NCBI GenBank assembly: GCA_964631275.1
Contig: CAZVWQ010000021.1
Coordinates: forward strand, 1-28,895
DNA from: CAZVWQ01 sp964631275
GTDB lineage: Bacteria; Patescibacteriota; JACMRA01
Length of the DNA stretch: 28,895 nucleotides
Direction: 5' to 3'
The notes beneath the pieces are model-generated. The model saw only the letters and a list, made by a program, of their open reading frames with translations. It did not search any database and was not told the DNA's origin. Made by a program: the position numbers and the translations under genes. Of the stretch, positions 8,098 through 14,776 are shown in pieces (positions within the stretch are counted from its first letter, which is position 1; every line of letters starts with the position of its first letter).

Positions 8098-8190
8098 GAA
8101 CTTCCGTAGTTTTTAAAAAAATAATAAATATAGTAAATTTGATAATAAAATATCTACATTTAACAGTAAAATTAATTTTTACGGAAACCT
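8098..8190 (-). repeat. R1 element, degenerate copy c
   Basis: The reverse complement begins TTTCCGTAAAAATTAATTTT and continues with a block ending in AAATGTAG, aligning with the left half of R1. The other end, GAACTTCCGTAG, corresponds to the opposite terminus. TA dinucleotides lie just outside both ends, but the termini are eroded. Confidence 0.5.
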
Positions 8191-8482
8191 TAAAGGCTGT
8201 ACCCGTTTCATAGTCAATCGGACAGTAACTAAGTTTAGTTAAACTTTGAGATTATTTTGTGAGTAAGTCTCCTGCGATAAAACAAACTTTTCTTGAAAAA
8301 GAAACTAAAAATCAGCAAAAAATAAAATTTAGTCAAAATCCTTAGTTTAAAATAATTTAATTAGACAAGCTAATTTTTAATGCAAGAGGTTTAGTAAAAT
8401 AGGTTTTGGAAATGATTAATAATAACAAACAATGGCTATAAAGAGGTGTATAACCCATCAGTTACTTTATATTTTATTTATA

Positions 8483-8574
8483 CAAGACTTCCCGCAAGAA
8501 TTGAATTTTACTACTAAATGTAACTTTAGTTAAGTATTTAAATACAAAATATAGTGGTGTCTGCGGAAGCTTTG
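8483..8574 (+). mobile_element. R1 MITE-like element, copy a
   Basis: This 92 bp non-coding element matches the reverse complement of 16296-16386 along nearly its whole length (about 90 per cent by eye). The ends are imperfect inverted repeats: CAAGACTTCC on the left and, in reverse complement, CAAAGCTTCC on the right. TA flanks both ends (8481-8482 and 8575-8576), consistent with TA duplication on insertion. It lies 75 bp beyond the gyrB stop. Confidence 0.7.
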
Positions 8575-8649
8575 TATATAATAAGAGACTGCTGGTATAC
8601 TAAAGTAAAAAAAACAGGTTGTTTTTGAACAATAAGACAAAGTCGACAA

Positions 8650-10608
8650 TTAAACCAAATCTAACTCTTCTACAAATAGTGCATTTTCTTCAATAAACCT
8701 TTTTCTTGGTTCAACATTTGGTCCCATCAACTCTTCAAAAACTTTATCAGCTAAAGCCGCTTCGCCAATTGTTACTTGCCCTAAAAACCTAGTCGCTGGA
8801 TCCATAGTTGTACTCCACAGCTGCTCTGGATTCATCTCACCTAAACCTTTATACCTCTGGACATCTATTTTTGCTTCTTGATTTTTTTCTAAGATTTGTT
8901 TAATTATTACTTCTTTTTCAGTTTCAGAATAAACATATTCAGTAATTTTAGGCTTACTAGAGTGTATTTTGTACAAAGGTGGTTTAGCCATATAAATATA
9001 TCCTTCTTCAATTAGAGGCTTGGTGTATCTATACAAAAAAGTTAATAATAAAGTTGTAATATGGGCTCCATCAACATCAGCATCAGACATTAGAATTATT
9101 TTATGATATCTAAGTTTTTCAACATCAAACTGGTCTCCAATACCAGTACCAAAAGCTATAATCATATTTTTTACAGCTTCGTAGTTTACAATTTTATCTA
9201 AAGTCGCTTTTTCTGTATTCAAAACTTTACCTCTAAGTGGTAAAATAGCTTGGGTGTTTCTATCTCTAGCTTGTTTAGCACTTCCACCTGCAGAATCCCC
9301 CTCGACTATAAACAATTCAGATTCTTCAGGAATCTTACTACTACAGTCAGCTAGCTTACCTGGCAAAGCAAGGCTATCTAAAACTCCTTTTCTCATGACA
9401 CTTTCTCTAGCAGCTCTAGCAGCCATTCTAGCTTTCATGGCTAATAAAGCTTTGGTAATAATAGACTGAGCTTCTTTTGGGTTCTCTTCTAAAAAAGTGC
9501 TTAATTTTTCTGTCACATATTTATCTGTTAAGGTTCTAGCAGAAGTCGATCCAAGCTTAACTTTAGATTGTGAAGTAAATTGAGGATCTACCATTTTTAT
9601 TGACAAAATAGCTCTAAGACCTTCTTTTAAATCGTCGCTAGTTAATTTTTCATCTTTTTTAAAAATTCCTTTTTGGATTCCATAATTATTAATTACCTTA
9701 GTTAGAGCTGATCTAAAACCTGTCACATGAGTTCCTCCTTCAGTATTAAGAATTCCGTTAGTAAAAGCTAAGAATTTTTCTTTATAATTATCACTATAAG
9801 ACAAAGCTAGCTCTAAGTTAAATTTTTCTTCATGGACTTCAAAATGCATGATTGGAGCAATTAATTGTTCGCCTTCAGAAATATTTTCTAAGTAGGTCAC
9901 GATTCCTTCAGGATACAAAAACTCTTCTTCTTGATTTTCTTTTTCGTTTCGATAAATTACTCTTAAGCCTTTATTTAGATAAGCATTATTTTTTAGATAA
10001 TCTAAAGTTTCTTTGGTATCAAACTGAGTAGTCTCAAAGATAGACTTATCTGGCTTAAAAGCAACTATCGTGCCTTTGGTTTCCCAACAGGCTTTATCTT
10101 TTAACTGAGGGTATTTTTTAAATAGTTCTTCTTCAGTAAATTCTTGTAATTCAGTTATAGTTTTACCTTGCTTAAAACTTTGATGTCTGTATTTCCCATC
10201 TCTAAGAACCCAAACCTCTAAGATTTCGGACAAAGCGTTAACTACACTAGCCCCTACTCCGTGCAAACCACCACTAAACTTATAACTGTTTTGATCAAAT
10301 TTACCTCCGGCATGAAGCACTGTCATAATCGTTTCTAGAGCTGTTTTACCTGTTTTGGGGTGAATGTCAGTAGGAATTCCACGGCCATCATCAGCTACAT
10401 AGACTATATCTTTTTTAGTAAAAACTACTTTTATTGTAGTCCCATAACCGGCCATAAACTCATCTACAGAATTATCTAAGATTTCTCCAAGGCATCTTTG
10501 TAGACCTTCAATTCCAGTGTTTCCAATATACATACCTGGTCTTTTGCGAACTGCCTCTAAGCCTTCTAAGACAGATATATTTTCGGCTTGATAACTACTA
10601 TTACTCAT
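8650..10608 (-). CDS. gyrB: DNA gyrase subunit B
   Basis: GyrB is the ATPase subunit of the enzyme that introduces negative supercoils. From the chosen start (MSNSSYQAENISVLEGLEAV) the protein has 652 residues, normal for GyrB. The GHKL ATPase motifs are EILDNSVDE (42-50, with E42 and N46), DDGRGIP (73-79) and GGLHGVGAS (113-121). The TOPRIM motifs are VEGDSAGGSA (435-444) and SDADVDGAH (508-516). The C-terminal RYKGLGEMNPEQLW motif is present. An upstream ATG at 10647 would add 13 residues, but the family N-terminus favours the start used here. ParE is the main alternative, but GyrB fits the motifs and length better. No gyrA is nearby. No ribosome-binding site precedes it. Confidence 0.93.
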   Translation of the reverse strand: MSNSSYQAENISVLEGLEAVRKRPGMYIGNTGIEGLQRCLGEILDNSVDEFMAGYGTTIKVVFTKKDIVYVADDGRGIPTDIHPKTGKTALETIMTVLHAGGKFDQNSYKFSGGLHGVGASVVNALSEILEVWVLRDGKYRHQSFKQGKTITELQEFTEEELFKKYPQLKDKACWETKGTIVAFKPDKSIFETTQFDTKETLDYLKNNAYLNKGLRVIYRNEKENQEEEFLYPEGIVTYLENISEGEQLIAPIMHFEVHEEKFNLELALSYSDNYKEKFLAFTNGILNTEGGTHVTGFRSALTKVINNYGIQKGIFKKDEKLTSDDLKEGLRAILSIKMVDPQFTSQSKVKLGSTSARTLTDKYVTEKLSTFLEENPKEAQSIITKALLAMKARMAARAARESVMRKGVLDSLALPGKLADCSSKIPEESELFIVEGDSAGGSAKQARDRNTQAILPLRGKVLNTEKATLDKIVNYEAVKNMIIAFGTGIGDQFDVEKLRYHKIILMSDADVDGAHITTLLLTFLYRYTKPLIEEGYIYMAKPPLYKIHSSKPKITEYVYSETEKEVIIKQILEKNQEAKIDVQRYKGLGEMNPEQLWSTTMDPATRFLGQVTIGEAALADKVFEELMGPNVEPRKRFIEENALFVEELDLV

Positions 10609-10806
10609 AAGATATTTTAATTTAAGTTTATTTAAACAATTAAACAAATTTTTTGTAAAAATTCTTTTATTTTAGAAGATAAAGTCCTTAAAAAAACTAA
10701 TCTTATCTAAATAAACATGAAAATACTAAAATTATTTGCTAACCTAAAAACACTACTTAAAAAAAAAATATAAGGCAAGTATAAAAAATTTTAATGATTT
10801 TTAATT

Positions 10807-10842
10807 TATACTCAAATCAGAGCTTTTTGAATTTTCAAATAC
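10807..10842 (-). repeat. R7 repeat copy a
   Basis: A 23 bp string at 10819-10841 (beginning AGAGCTTTTTGAA and ending TTTTCAAATA) is identical at 24931-24953, and the sequence beside it is also similar (TTTATACT plus AATCA). Both copies lie 125-200 bp upstream of minus-strand genes (gyrB and the mevalonate-PP decarboxylase). The core contains the inverted repeat TTTGAAAATTCAAA when read in the gene direction. Confidence 0.6.
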
Positions 10843-10857
10843 CCTTATATTAATGAC

Positions 10858-10937
10858 GTCTTAAAACTTATCTATTACTACTGATAATACTTATTTTATG
10901 AGATTAAAGTTTTGTAAATCTGGGTTATGAGACAAGG
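10858..10937 (+). repeat. R3 repeat copy C
   Basis: This uninterrupted R3 copy starts GTCTTAAAACTT and ends GAGACAAGG, directly abutting the stop codon of the minus-strand RNR fragment at 10938. Its orientation relative to that stop is the same as for copies A, B and D. Confidence 0.75.
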
Positions 10938-12131
10938 TTATTGACAAGCTTCACATTCTGGGTCTGTCATATCACAGACTTGCCCGGCCTTAACTTCAAC
11001 TACTGATTGAATATTTTCAAAGTTAGAATTAGCACTGAAGCTATCAACTGAGGAAGAAGTCATCATACTAGAGGCTCCAAGGTTGTTTAAGTTAGTATTA
11101 GAAGCCTGAGAAAGACCAATCTTTTCTCCTTGAGATTTAGATTTAGAGTGTAGGTAATAAGTAGTTTTAAGACCTGCTTTCCAAGCTTCTTTATACAACC
11201 TTTCAGCGTCTTTACCGTTGTTATTTGGCAGCCACATATTAAAGCTAATCCCCATATCTACCCATTTTTGTCTCCGAGCATTTTGACTAATTATAGCTCT
11301 AGGGTGGACTTCCCAAGCTGTTTTGTACCGAACCCTGATATATTCTGGAATTTCTGTAATAGTTTGAACAGAACCTTCGTTAAGCTTGATTTGTTCAATT
11401 ATTTCTGGAGTCCAAAGGTTTAAATTTTCTAGTTCGTCTACTAGCCTACTATTAATCATTTGATATTTACCAGTCATACCTACTTCGGTAAATAAATTAC
11501 TATCCCAAGGTTCAATACTAGGAGAAGTTCCAGCTACATAACTAATTGACCTAGTAGGGGCAATAGCCATTACTTGAGAGTTTCTAAGGCCGGTTTGTTT
11601 TATTTTTTGTTTCAAAAAACTCCAATCAAGAGTAAAAGTAAAATCATTATTCATAACAACTCCACGGTCGTCAGCATGCTTTTGAATATTATCAAGAGGG
11701 AAGAGGCCTCGATCCCATTTTGACCCTTCAAAAACCTTATAAGGATGTTTAATTATAGCTAAATTAGATGATTCGTCCAAAGCAATATAACTAATAAATT
11801 CAAATAATTTATCTGAGAGGTCAACAGCTTCTTCGGACTCCATATCTACACCTAGTTGGTGAAGCATGTCTTGCCATCCCATAACCCCCATACCTACGGG
11901 CCGATGTTTTTGGTTAGATTTTCTAGATTCTTCAGTAGTATAAAAATTTACATCAATAACGTTATCTAAATTACGAATAGTTACTCTAATAGCTTTTTCT
12001 AATTCTATCCAATCGATTCTAGGATACATGTTGTCCATAACTTGTAAAGCTTTTTCAATATGCTCTCGCTCTCTAGTTAATTCTTGAGTTTTAGTTGTAG
12101 TTGTGTATTGTAGCTTAGTTTTGGTTATCAT
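10938..12131 (-). CDS. Class I ribonucleotide reductase alpha subunit, C-terminal half only
   Basis: The 397 residues match the C-terminal half of class I RNR large subunits of the eukaryotic RRM1-like type. Recognisable blocks are RNLDNVIDVNFY (53-64), HRPVGMGVMGW (76-86), APTRSISYVAGTSPSIEPWDSN, and the radical-transfer tyrosine pair in TTYYLHSK (Y325 and Y326). The C-terminal tail has cysteines C386, C393 and C396, the shuttle that re-reduces the active site. The N-terminal half is absent: ATP cone, allosteric sites, catalytic N-x-C-x-E motif and both active-site redox cysteines. The ORF begins just after the point where the second redox cysteine would lie. The upstream 400 bp is not coding. 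It cannot be active alone, so it is either part of a split enzyme or a truncated gene. The tail and reading frame are intact, which argues against long-standing decay. Confidence 0.85.
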   Translation of the reverse strand: MITKTKLQYTTTTKTQELTREREHIEKALQVMDNMYPRIDWIELEKAIRVTIRNLDNVIDVNFYTTEESRKSNQKHRPVGMGVMGWQDMLHQLGVDMESEEAVDLSDKLFEFISYIALDESSNLAIIKHPYKVFEGSKWDRGLFPLDNIQKHADDRGVVMNNDFTFTLDWSFLKQKIKQTGLRNSQVMAIAPTRSISYVAGTSPSIEPWDSNLFTEVGMTGKYQMINSRLVDELENLNLWTPEIIEQIKLNEGSVQTITEIPEYIRVRYKTAWEVHPRAIISQNARRQKWVDMGISFNMWLPNNNGKDAERLYKEAWKAGLKTTYYLHSKSKSQGEKIGLSQASNTNLNNLGASSMMTSSSVDSFSANSNFENIQSVVEVKAGQVCDMTDPECEACQ

Positions 12132-12340
12132 AATTATTGATATTAATTGATTTAGAAAAAAATATAAAATATATTAACTTAGGGCAAGTACTATATTTGA
12201 CTAAAATACTTAGATTTTTTGACTTTCTTAAACTATCGTTTTTTCTTTTTTATAAAGCATTTTTAATTAATTTAATGTATAATTATTATTTTTTCTATCT
12301 CTTTTTTTAATTTTAATTTTAACTGTTTTAAACAAAATAT

Positions 12341-12356
12341 ATACTACATCTAGTAA
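12341..12356. promoter_or_regulatory. NrdR-box-like palindrome 1
   Basis: ATACTACATCTAGTAA contains the palindrome TACTA-N4-TAGTA. It is 16 bp long and separated by exactly 16 bp from the next site, the spacing known for paired NrdR boxes, which repress ribonucleotide reductase genes. It lies about 210 bp upstream of the RNR fragment's start codon. Confidence 0.55.
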
Positions 12357-12372
12357 TTAAAGTAACAAAAAA

Positions 12373-12388
12373 ATACTATATTTAGTAA
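12373..12388. promoter_or_regulatory. NrdR-box-like palindrome 2
   Basis: ATACTATATTTAGTAA agrees with the commonly quoted NrdR box (ACACTATATATTGTGT type) at about 11 of 16 positions and shares the TACTA-N4-TAGTA pattern with site 1. Centre-to-centre distance to site 1 is 32 bp, about three helical turns. Confidence 0.6.
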
Positions 12389-12422
12389 TAACCTAGTTTT
12401 ATATTCAGTTTCTCACTAATTA

Positions 12423-12515
12423 TACTTAATCCACCTTCAAAATTTACATTTTAATCACAAAAAACCTCCAAAAACTTGATTATTTAAAGGTTTTAGTAAA
12501 TTTCTAGTTATTTCA
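12423..12515 (-). repeat. R2 element, degenerate copy d
   Basis: The left end TACTTAATCC with TTCAAAATTTACATTTT and the right part TTTTAGTAAATTTCTAGTTA align with the R2 copy at 14557-14665 in the same orientation. The right terminus is eroded, and only the left TA flank is clear. Confidence 0.45.
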
Positions 12516-12531
12516 AATTAAAATCTAATCT

Positions 12532-12540
12532 TGTTATACT
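12532..12540 (+). promoter_or_regulatory. Extended -10 promoter-like site
   Basis: TGTTATACT fits an extended -10 (TGn followed by TATACT). A near-identical site, CTTGTTATAAT, precedes the ABC exporter at 25254-25262. It would start transcription near 12547, about 55 nt upstream of the small ORF at 12603. No good -35 is seen. Confidence 0.4.
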
Positions 12541-12602
12541 TTAGAACAAAAATATTAATAAAAACTTTATATTTGAAAGTGTTCTGTTTTAAGAGCAAAA
12601 CT

Positions 12603-12752
12603 ATGCTATCGAAATGTAAACAACGCGCGGGATATTACATTTTAGGTCTTAAACTTTTACATCATCTTAGCAAGTTAAAATATCCTTTTTTGGTTTGGGG
12701 TGAGTATAAACCAAAAAGTAAATTTGCAGAAGCTTACAACTTGTTTATGTAA
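12603..12752 (+). CDS. Possible small basic protein (49 aa)
   Basis: This short ORF runs from ATG to TAA and is rich in Lys, Leu and aromatic residues (MLSKCKQRAGYYILGLKLLH at the start). I recognise no family. In its favour are the extended -10 site about 60 bp upstream and a base composition less extreme than the flanks. Against it are its length, the lack of a ribosome-binding site and an internal inverted repeat. That repeat (TTTTTGGTTT pairing with AAACCAAAAA, about 12690-12720) could instead belong to a structured RNA. A longer form could start at a TTG at 12531. Confidence 0.3.
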   Translation: MLSKCKQRAGYYILGLKLLHHLSKLKYPFLVWGEYKPKSKFAEAYNLFM

Positions 12753-12983
12753 TCAAAAAAATAAAGATTTTTTAAAGGTTTTGAGATAAGATTATTAAAA
12801 AACAGCTTCACACACGCAATCCGCTTGTTATGCTTATCCTAAATTTAGCTCTTTATAAGGAAATAAATCGCTTATTTAAGATAAATTTTTAACAGGTGAT
12901 TACTGTAACGATTAACCTAAAGGGTATATGATTTAATTTTATTTTTGACATTCTTTTACTTTACAACAAATACTATTAATTAA
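12753..12983. other. Intergenic region with R6 repeat
   Basis: This gap separates the small ORF from the O-antigen ligase-like gene. It contains repeat R6 copy a (12841-12926). I see no other supported feature. Confidence 0.4.
12841..12926 (+). repeat. R6 repeat copy a
   Basis: It aligns over about 88 bp with 28664-28753. Shared blocks are AAATTTAGCTCTT, TTATTTAAG, GATAAATT or GTAAATT, and TAACGATTA followed by CC and a GTATA. Identity is about three quarters by eye. Both copies follow plus-strand ORFs. Confidence 0.6.
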
Positions 12984-14324
12984 ATGCAGTCATCATTTTT
13001 ATTAGTTTTAGGAACTTTAGTTTTAATCCTGCTTATAATTATTTTTATTAACTATAGGAGGGTTAATTACAATTGGCTAAGTACGACCACTAGGTTATTA
13101 ATACTTAGCTATCCTTTTGAGAGGATACCAAGCTTAGATACAGCCTTAGGAACTTTACGAATTAGCCAAATTTTAGTTGCTTTAGGGTTTCTTTTTTTCT
13201 TAATTTTAGTTATCAAAAAAGATCCTAAGGTTATGAATCTAAAGATTCGCCTACCAGTTGCAATTTTATTTTTATTTATTCTTTTTTCCTTACCATCTTG
13301 GTATTTTACAATTAGCTTAACAAAATTTTTATCAAGTTTTATTGCCACTTTATTGGTTTTTGGAGCCTTCTTTTTGATTAGTAATTTTGCAACGGATATC
13401 AAAAATAGACTCCGAGAGTTAATGATCTTGATGTTTTGGCTGACAATTTTTAGTTTTTATCAATTTTTTGGAGATTTAGCAGGTTTACCGATTACTTTAA
13501 CCGGACTGCGAGACGAATATACTAAGCGAGTATTTGGTATTCCAAGGGTGCATGCCACCTCTTTAGAGCCATTGTATTTTGCTGGGATGCAGTTTATTTC
13601 GTTTTTTACAACTTTAATTTTTACTTTAGAAAAACAAAAAATCTTCCTTAAAAGAGGGTTATACTGGAATATTATTTTATTTTTATTTTTTTTGACCAGC
13701 TTCTTTTTAACTTTATCCAAAGGAGCTTGGTTATCGATCTCGATAATTTTACTTCCGTTTACTGTACTTGTTATAAGTAAATACAGACAAACTTTTCAAG
13801 ATTTTTTTAAAGTTTCTATGCCAATATTTTATACTTATTTAAGCTTTGTAGGTTTTGGGTTGTTCGTTTTCTTAGACAGAAGTATAGTGATCTTTAACAC
13901 TCTGTTTAGGCACCTTGTGGGTACTTTTAATCTTAGAACTTTCACTGCAATAGAAAGGTTGCAGTTGATAGACAATGCTCTTAGATTACTTTATGAAAAC
14001 ATATTTTTTGGAATAGGAAGCGGTCAGTTTGGCCCTTATATTGGATACTCCGACTTGATAGTAAATAATGTATATATAGAAATTTGGCTAGAATTTGGGT
14101 TTATATCTTTTGTTTTATTTTTAGTTTTCTTATTTATAGTAATTTTTAAAAACCTATTTAAGTTTAATAGCCATAAAGAAGGCTATCTTTCTTGGATTTT
14201 ATTTTTTAGCTTGACATCTTACTTAGTGCAATGGAACTTTTTCTCTCCTATCTTTATTATGCCAATATTTATATTATTGGGTGTTATGGAATTATTAAAC
14301 AAAAATTACGAATCTAAAGAATAA
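12984..14324 (+). CDS. O-antigen ligase/polymerase-like membrane protein
   Basis: This 446-residue integral membrane protein has roughly ten to eleven hydrophobic segments and few charged residues outside the loops. The pattern fits the Wzy/WaaL superfamily: many N-terminal helices, then a large loop containing RVHATSLEPLYFAGMQF, later GIGSGQFGPYIGY, and closing helices. In this superfamily the protein transfers or polymerises lipid-linked glycans on the outer side of the membrane. In an organism of this type the acceptor is unknown, and no glycosyltransferases flank it. Its last codons overlap a 13 bp tandem duplication (14311-14336) that spans the TAA stop. No Shine-Dalgarno is seen. Confidence 0.75.
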   Translation: MQSSFLLVLGTLVLILLIIIFINYRRVNYNWLSTTTRLLILSYPFERIPSLDTALGTLRISQILVALGFLFFLILVIKKDPKVMNLKIRLPVAILFLFILFSLPSWYFTISLTKFLSSFIATLLVFGAFFLISNFATDIKNRLRELMILMFWLTIFSFYQFFGDLAGLPITLTGLRDEYTKRVFGIPRVHATSLEPLYFAGMQFISFFTTLIFTLEKQKIFLKRGLYWNIILFLFFLTSFFLTLSKGAWLSISIILLPFTVLVISKYRQTFQDFFKVSMPIFYTYLSFVGFGLFVFLDRSIVIFNTLFRHLVGTFNLRTFTAIERLQLIDNALRLLYENIFFGIGSGQFGPYIGYSDLIVNNVYIEIWLEFGFISFVLFLVFLFIVIFKNLFKFNSHKEGYLSWILFFSLTSYLVQWNFFSPIFIMPIFILLGVMELLNKNYESKE

Positions 14325-14336
14325 ATCTAAAGAATA
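14311..14336 (+). repeat. 13 bp perfect tandem duplication across a stop codon
   Basis: AATCTAAAGAATA occurs twice without a gap, at 14311-14323 and 14324-14336. The TAA stop of the ligase-like gene spans the junction, so the duplication adds no residues in the present frame. Confidence 0.85.
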
Positions 14337-14540
14337 ATATTGTCTCACAATGAAGTATAAAATAATTGATTTTCTTTAATTAGTGAGCAATCACAATAAT
14401 ACTCTATTTTTAAATAAATTGGCTAATATAGTTATCCACTACTCAAACTAGATAGTCTGTCACCCTGAACTTATTTTAGAATCCTTATAAATAAAACAAG
14501 AATACAAATTGTAAATGCCTAGTTGGTCTATGGAATTGCT

Positions 14541-14730
14541 ATAAAACCTATTTTTATACTCAATTCAGTTTCAAAATTTACATTTTTTAATTTAAAAAGT
14601 CATAAAATACCTTTAAAATCAAATTAAGCTTAACTTTAGTGTTAAATTTGGTTATGAAATGAGTATACTTTTGCATTAATACCTATTTTATGGGGTCAAA
14701 GTTTTGTAAATTTGGATTATGGAGCAAGGC
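14541..14730 (+). repeat. R3 repeat copy D, interrupted by an R2 element
   Basis: The left part ATAAAACCTATTTTTA and the right part from 14668 (CTTTTGCATTAATACC to GGAGCAAGGC) align with uninterrupted R3 copies. The interruption is the R2 element 14557-14665. The copy ends about 46 bp from the stop codon of the minus-strand gene at 14777. Confidence 0.75.
14557..14665 (-). mobile_element. R2 MITE-like element, copy c, with TA target duplication
   Basis: This 109 bp element is in inverse orientation to copies a and b and is flanked by TA at 14555-14556 and 14666-14667. Its ends read TACTCAATTCAG and, on the other side, GAAATGAGTA. It has no coding capacity and sits inside R3 copy D. Confidence 0.85.
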
Positions 14731-14776
14731 TAATTTCAAATGAGTTCTATAGACTACCAGAAGATTTGAATAGATT

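Larger units (their letters stand above)
7985..8649. other. Long intergenic region upstream of holB-like gene and downstream of gyrB
   Basis: This 665 bp gap contains an eroded R1 copy (8098-8190) and a good R1 copy (8483-8574). An R5-like fragment with CCGTTTCATAG lies at about 8208-8230. I see no ORF of substance in 8240-8480. Confidence 0.55.
10609..10937. other. Intergenic region with R7 and R3 repeats
   Basis: This gap lies between the gyrB start and the end of the RNR fragment, both on the minus strand. It contains R7 (10807-10842), about 200 bp upstream of gyrB, and R3 copy C (10858-10937), which abuts the RNR stop codon. The remaining AT-rich DNA has no assigned feature. Confidence 0.5.
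12132..12602. other. Upstream region of the RNR fragment
   Basis: This is very AT-rich. It contains two NrdR-box-like palindromes (12341-12388), a weaker similar site near 12188-12203, an eroded R2 copy (12423-12515) and an extended -10 promoter-like site (12532-12540). No sequence encoding the missing N-terminal half of RNR was seen on the minus strand here. Confidence 0.5.
14325..14776. other. Convergent intergenic region with nested repeats
   Basis: This gap lies between convergent genes. An inverted repeat (ATTGTCTCAC near 14339 and GTGAGCAAT near 14383) follows the ligase-like gene. A string resembling the widespread bacterial repeat CACCCTGAACTT lies at about 14461-14485. From 14541 to 14730 there is an R3 copy split by an R2 element. 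Confidence 0.5.

Noticed and set aside
12036..12131. N-terminus of the RNR fragment compared with a split-intein C-fragment (about 35 residues before the RNR homology)
   Set aside because: It lacks a terminal His-Asn followed by Cys, Ser or Thr, and the helix blends into normal RNR sequence; the resemblance is superficial.
13109..13720. Minus-strand ORFs inside the O-antigen ligase-like gene
   Set aside because: They are lysine-rich shadows of the hydrophobic plus-strand gene.
14430..14442. TTATCCACT resembling a DnaA box, considered with gyrB and parB as a sign of the replication origin
   Set aside because: Only one near-match was found, with no cluster and no dnaA or dnaN; gyrB and parB alone do not place the origin here.
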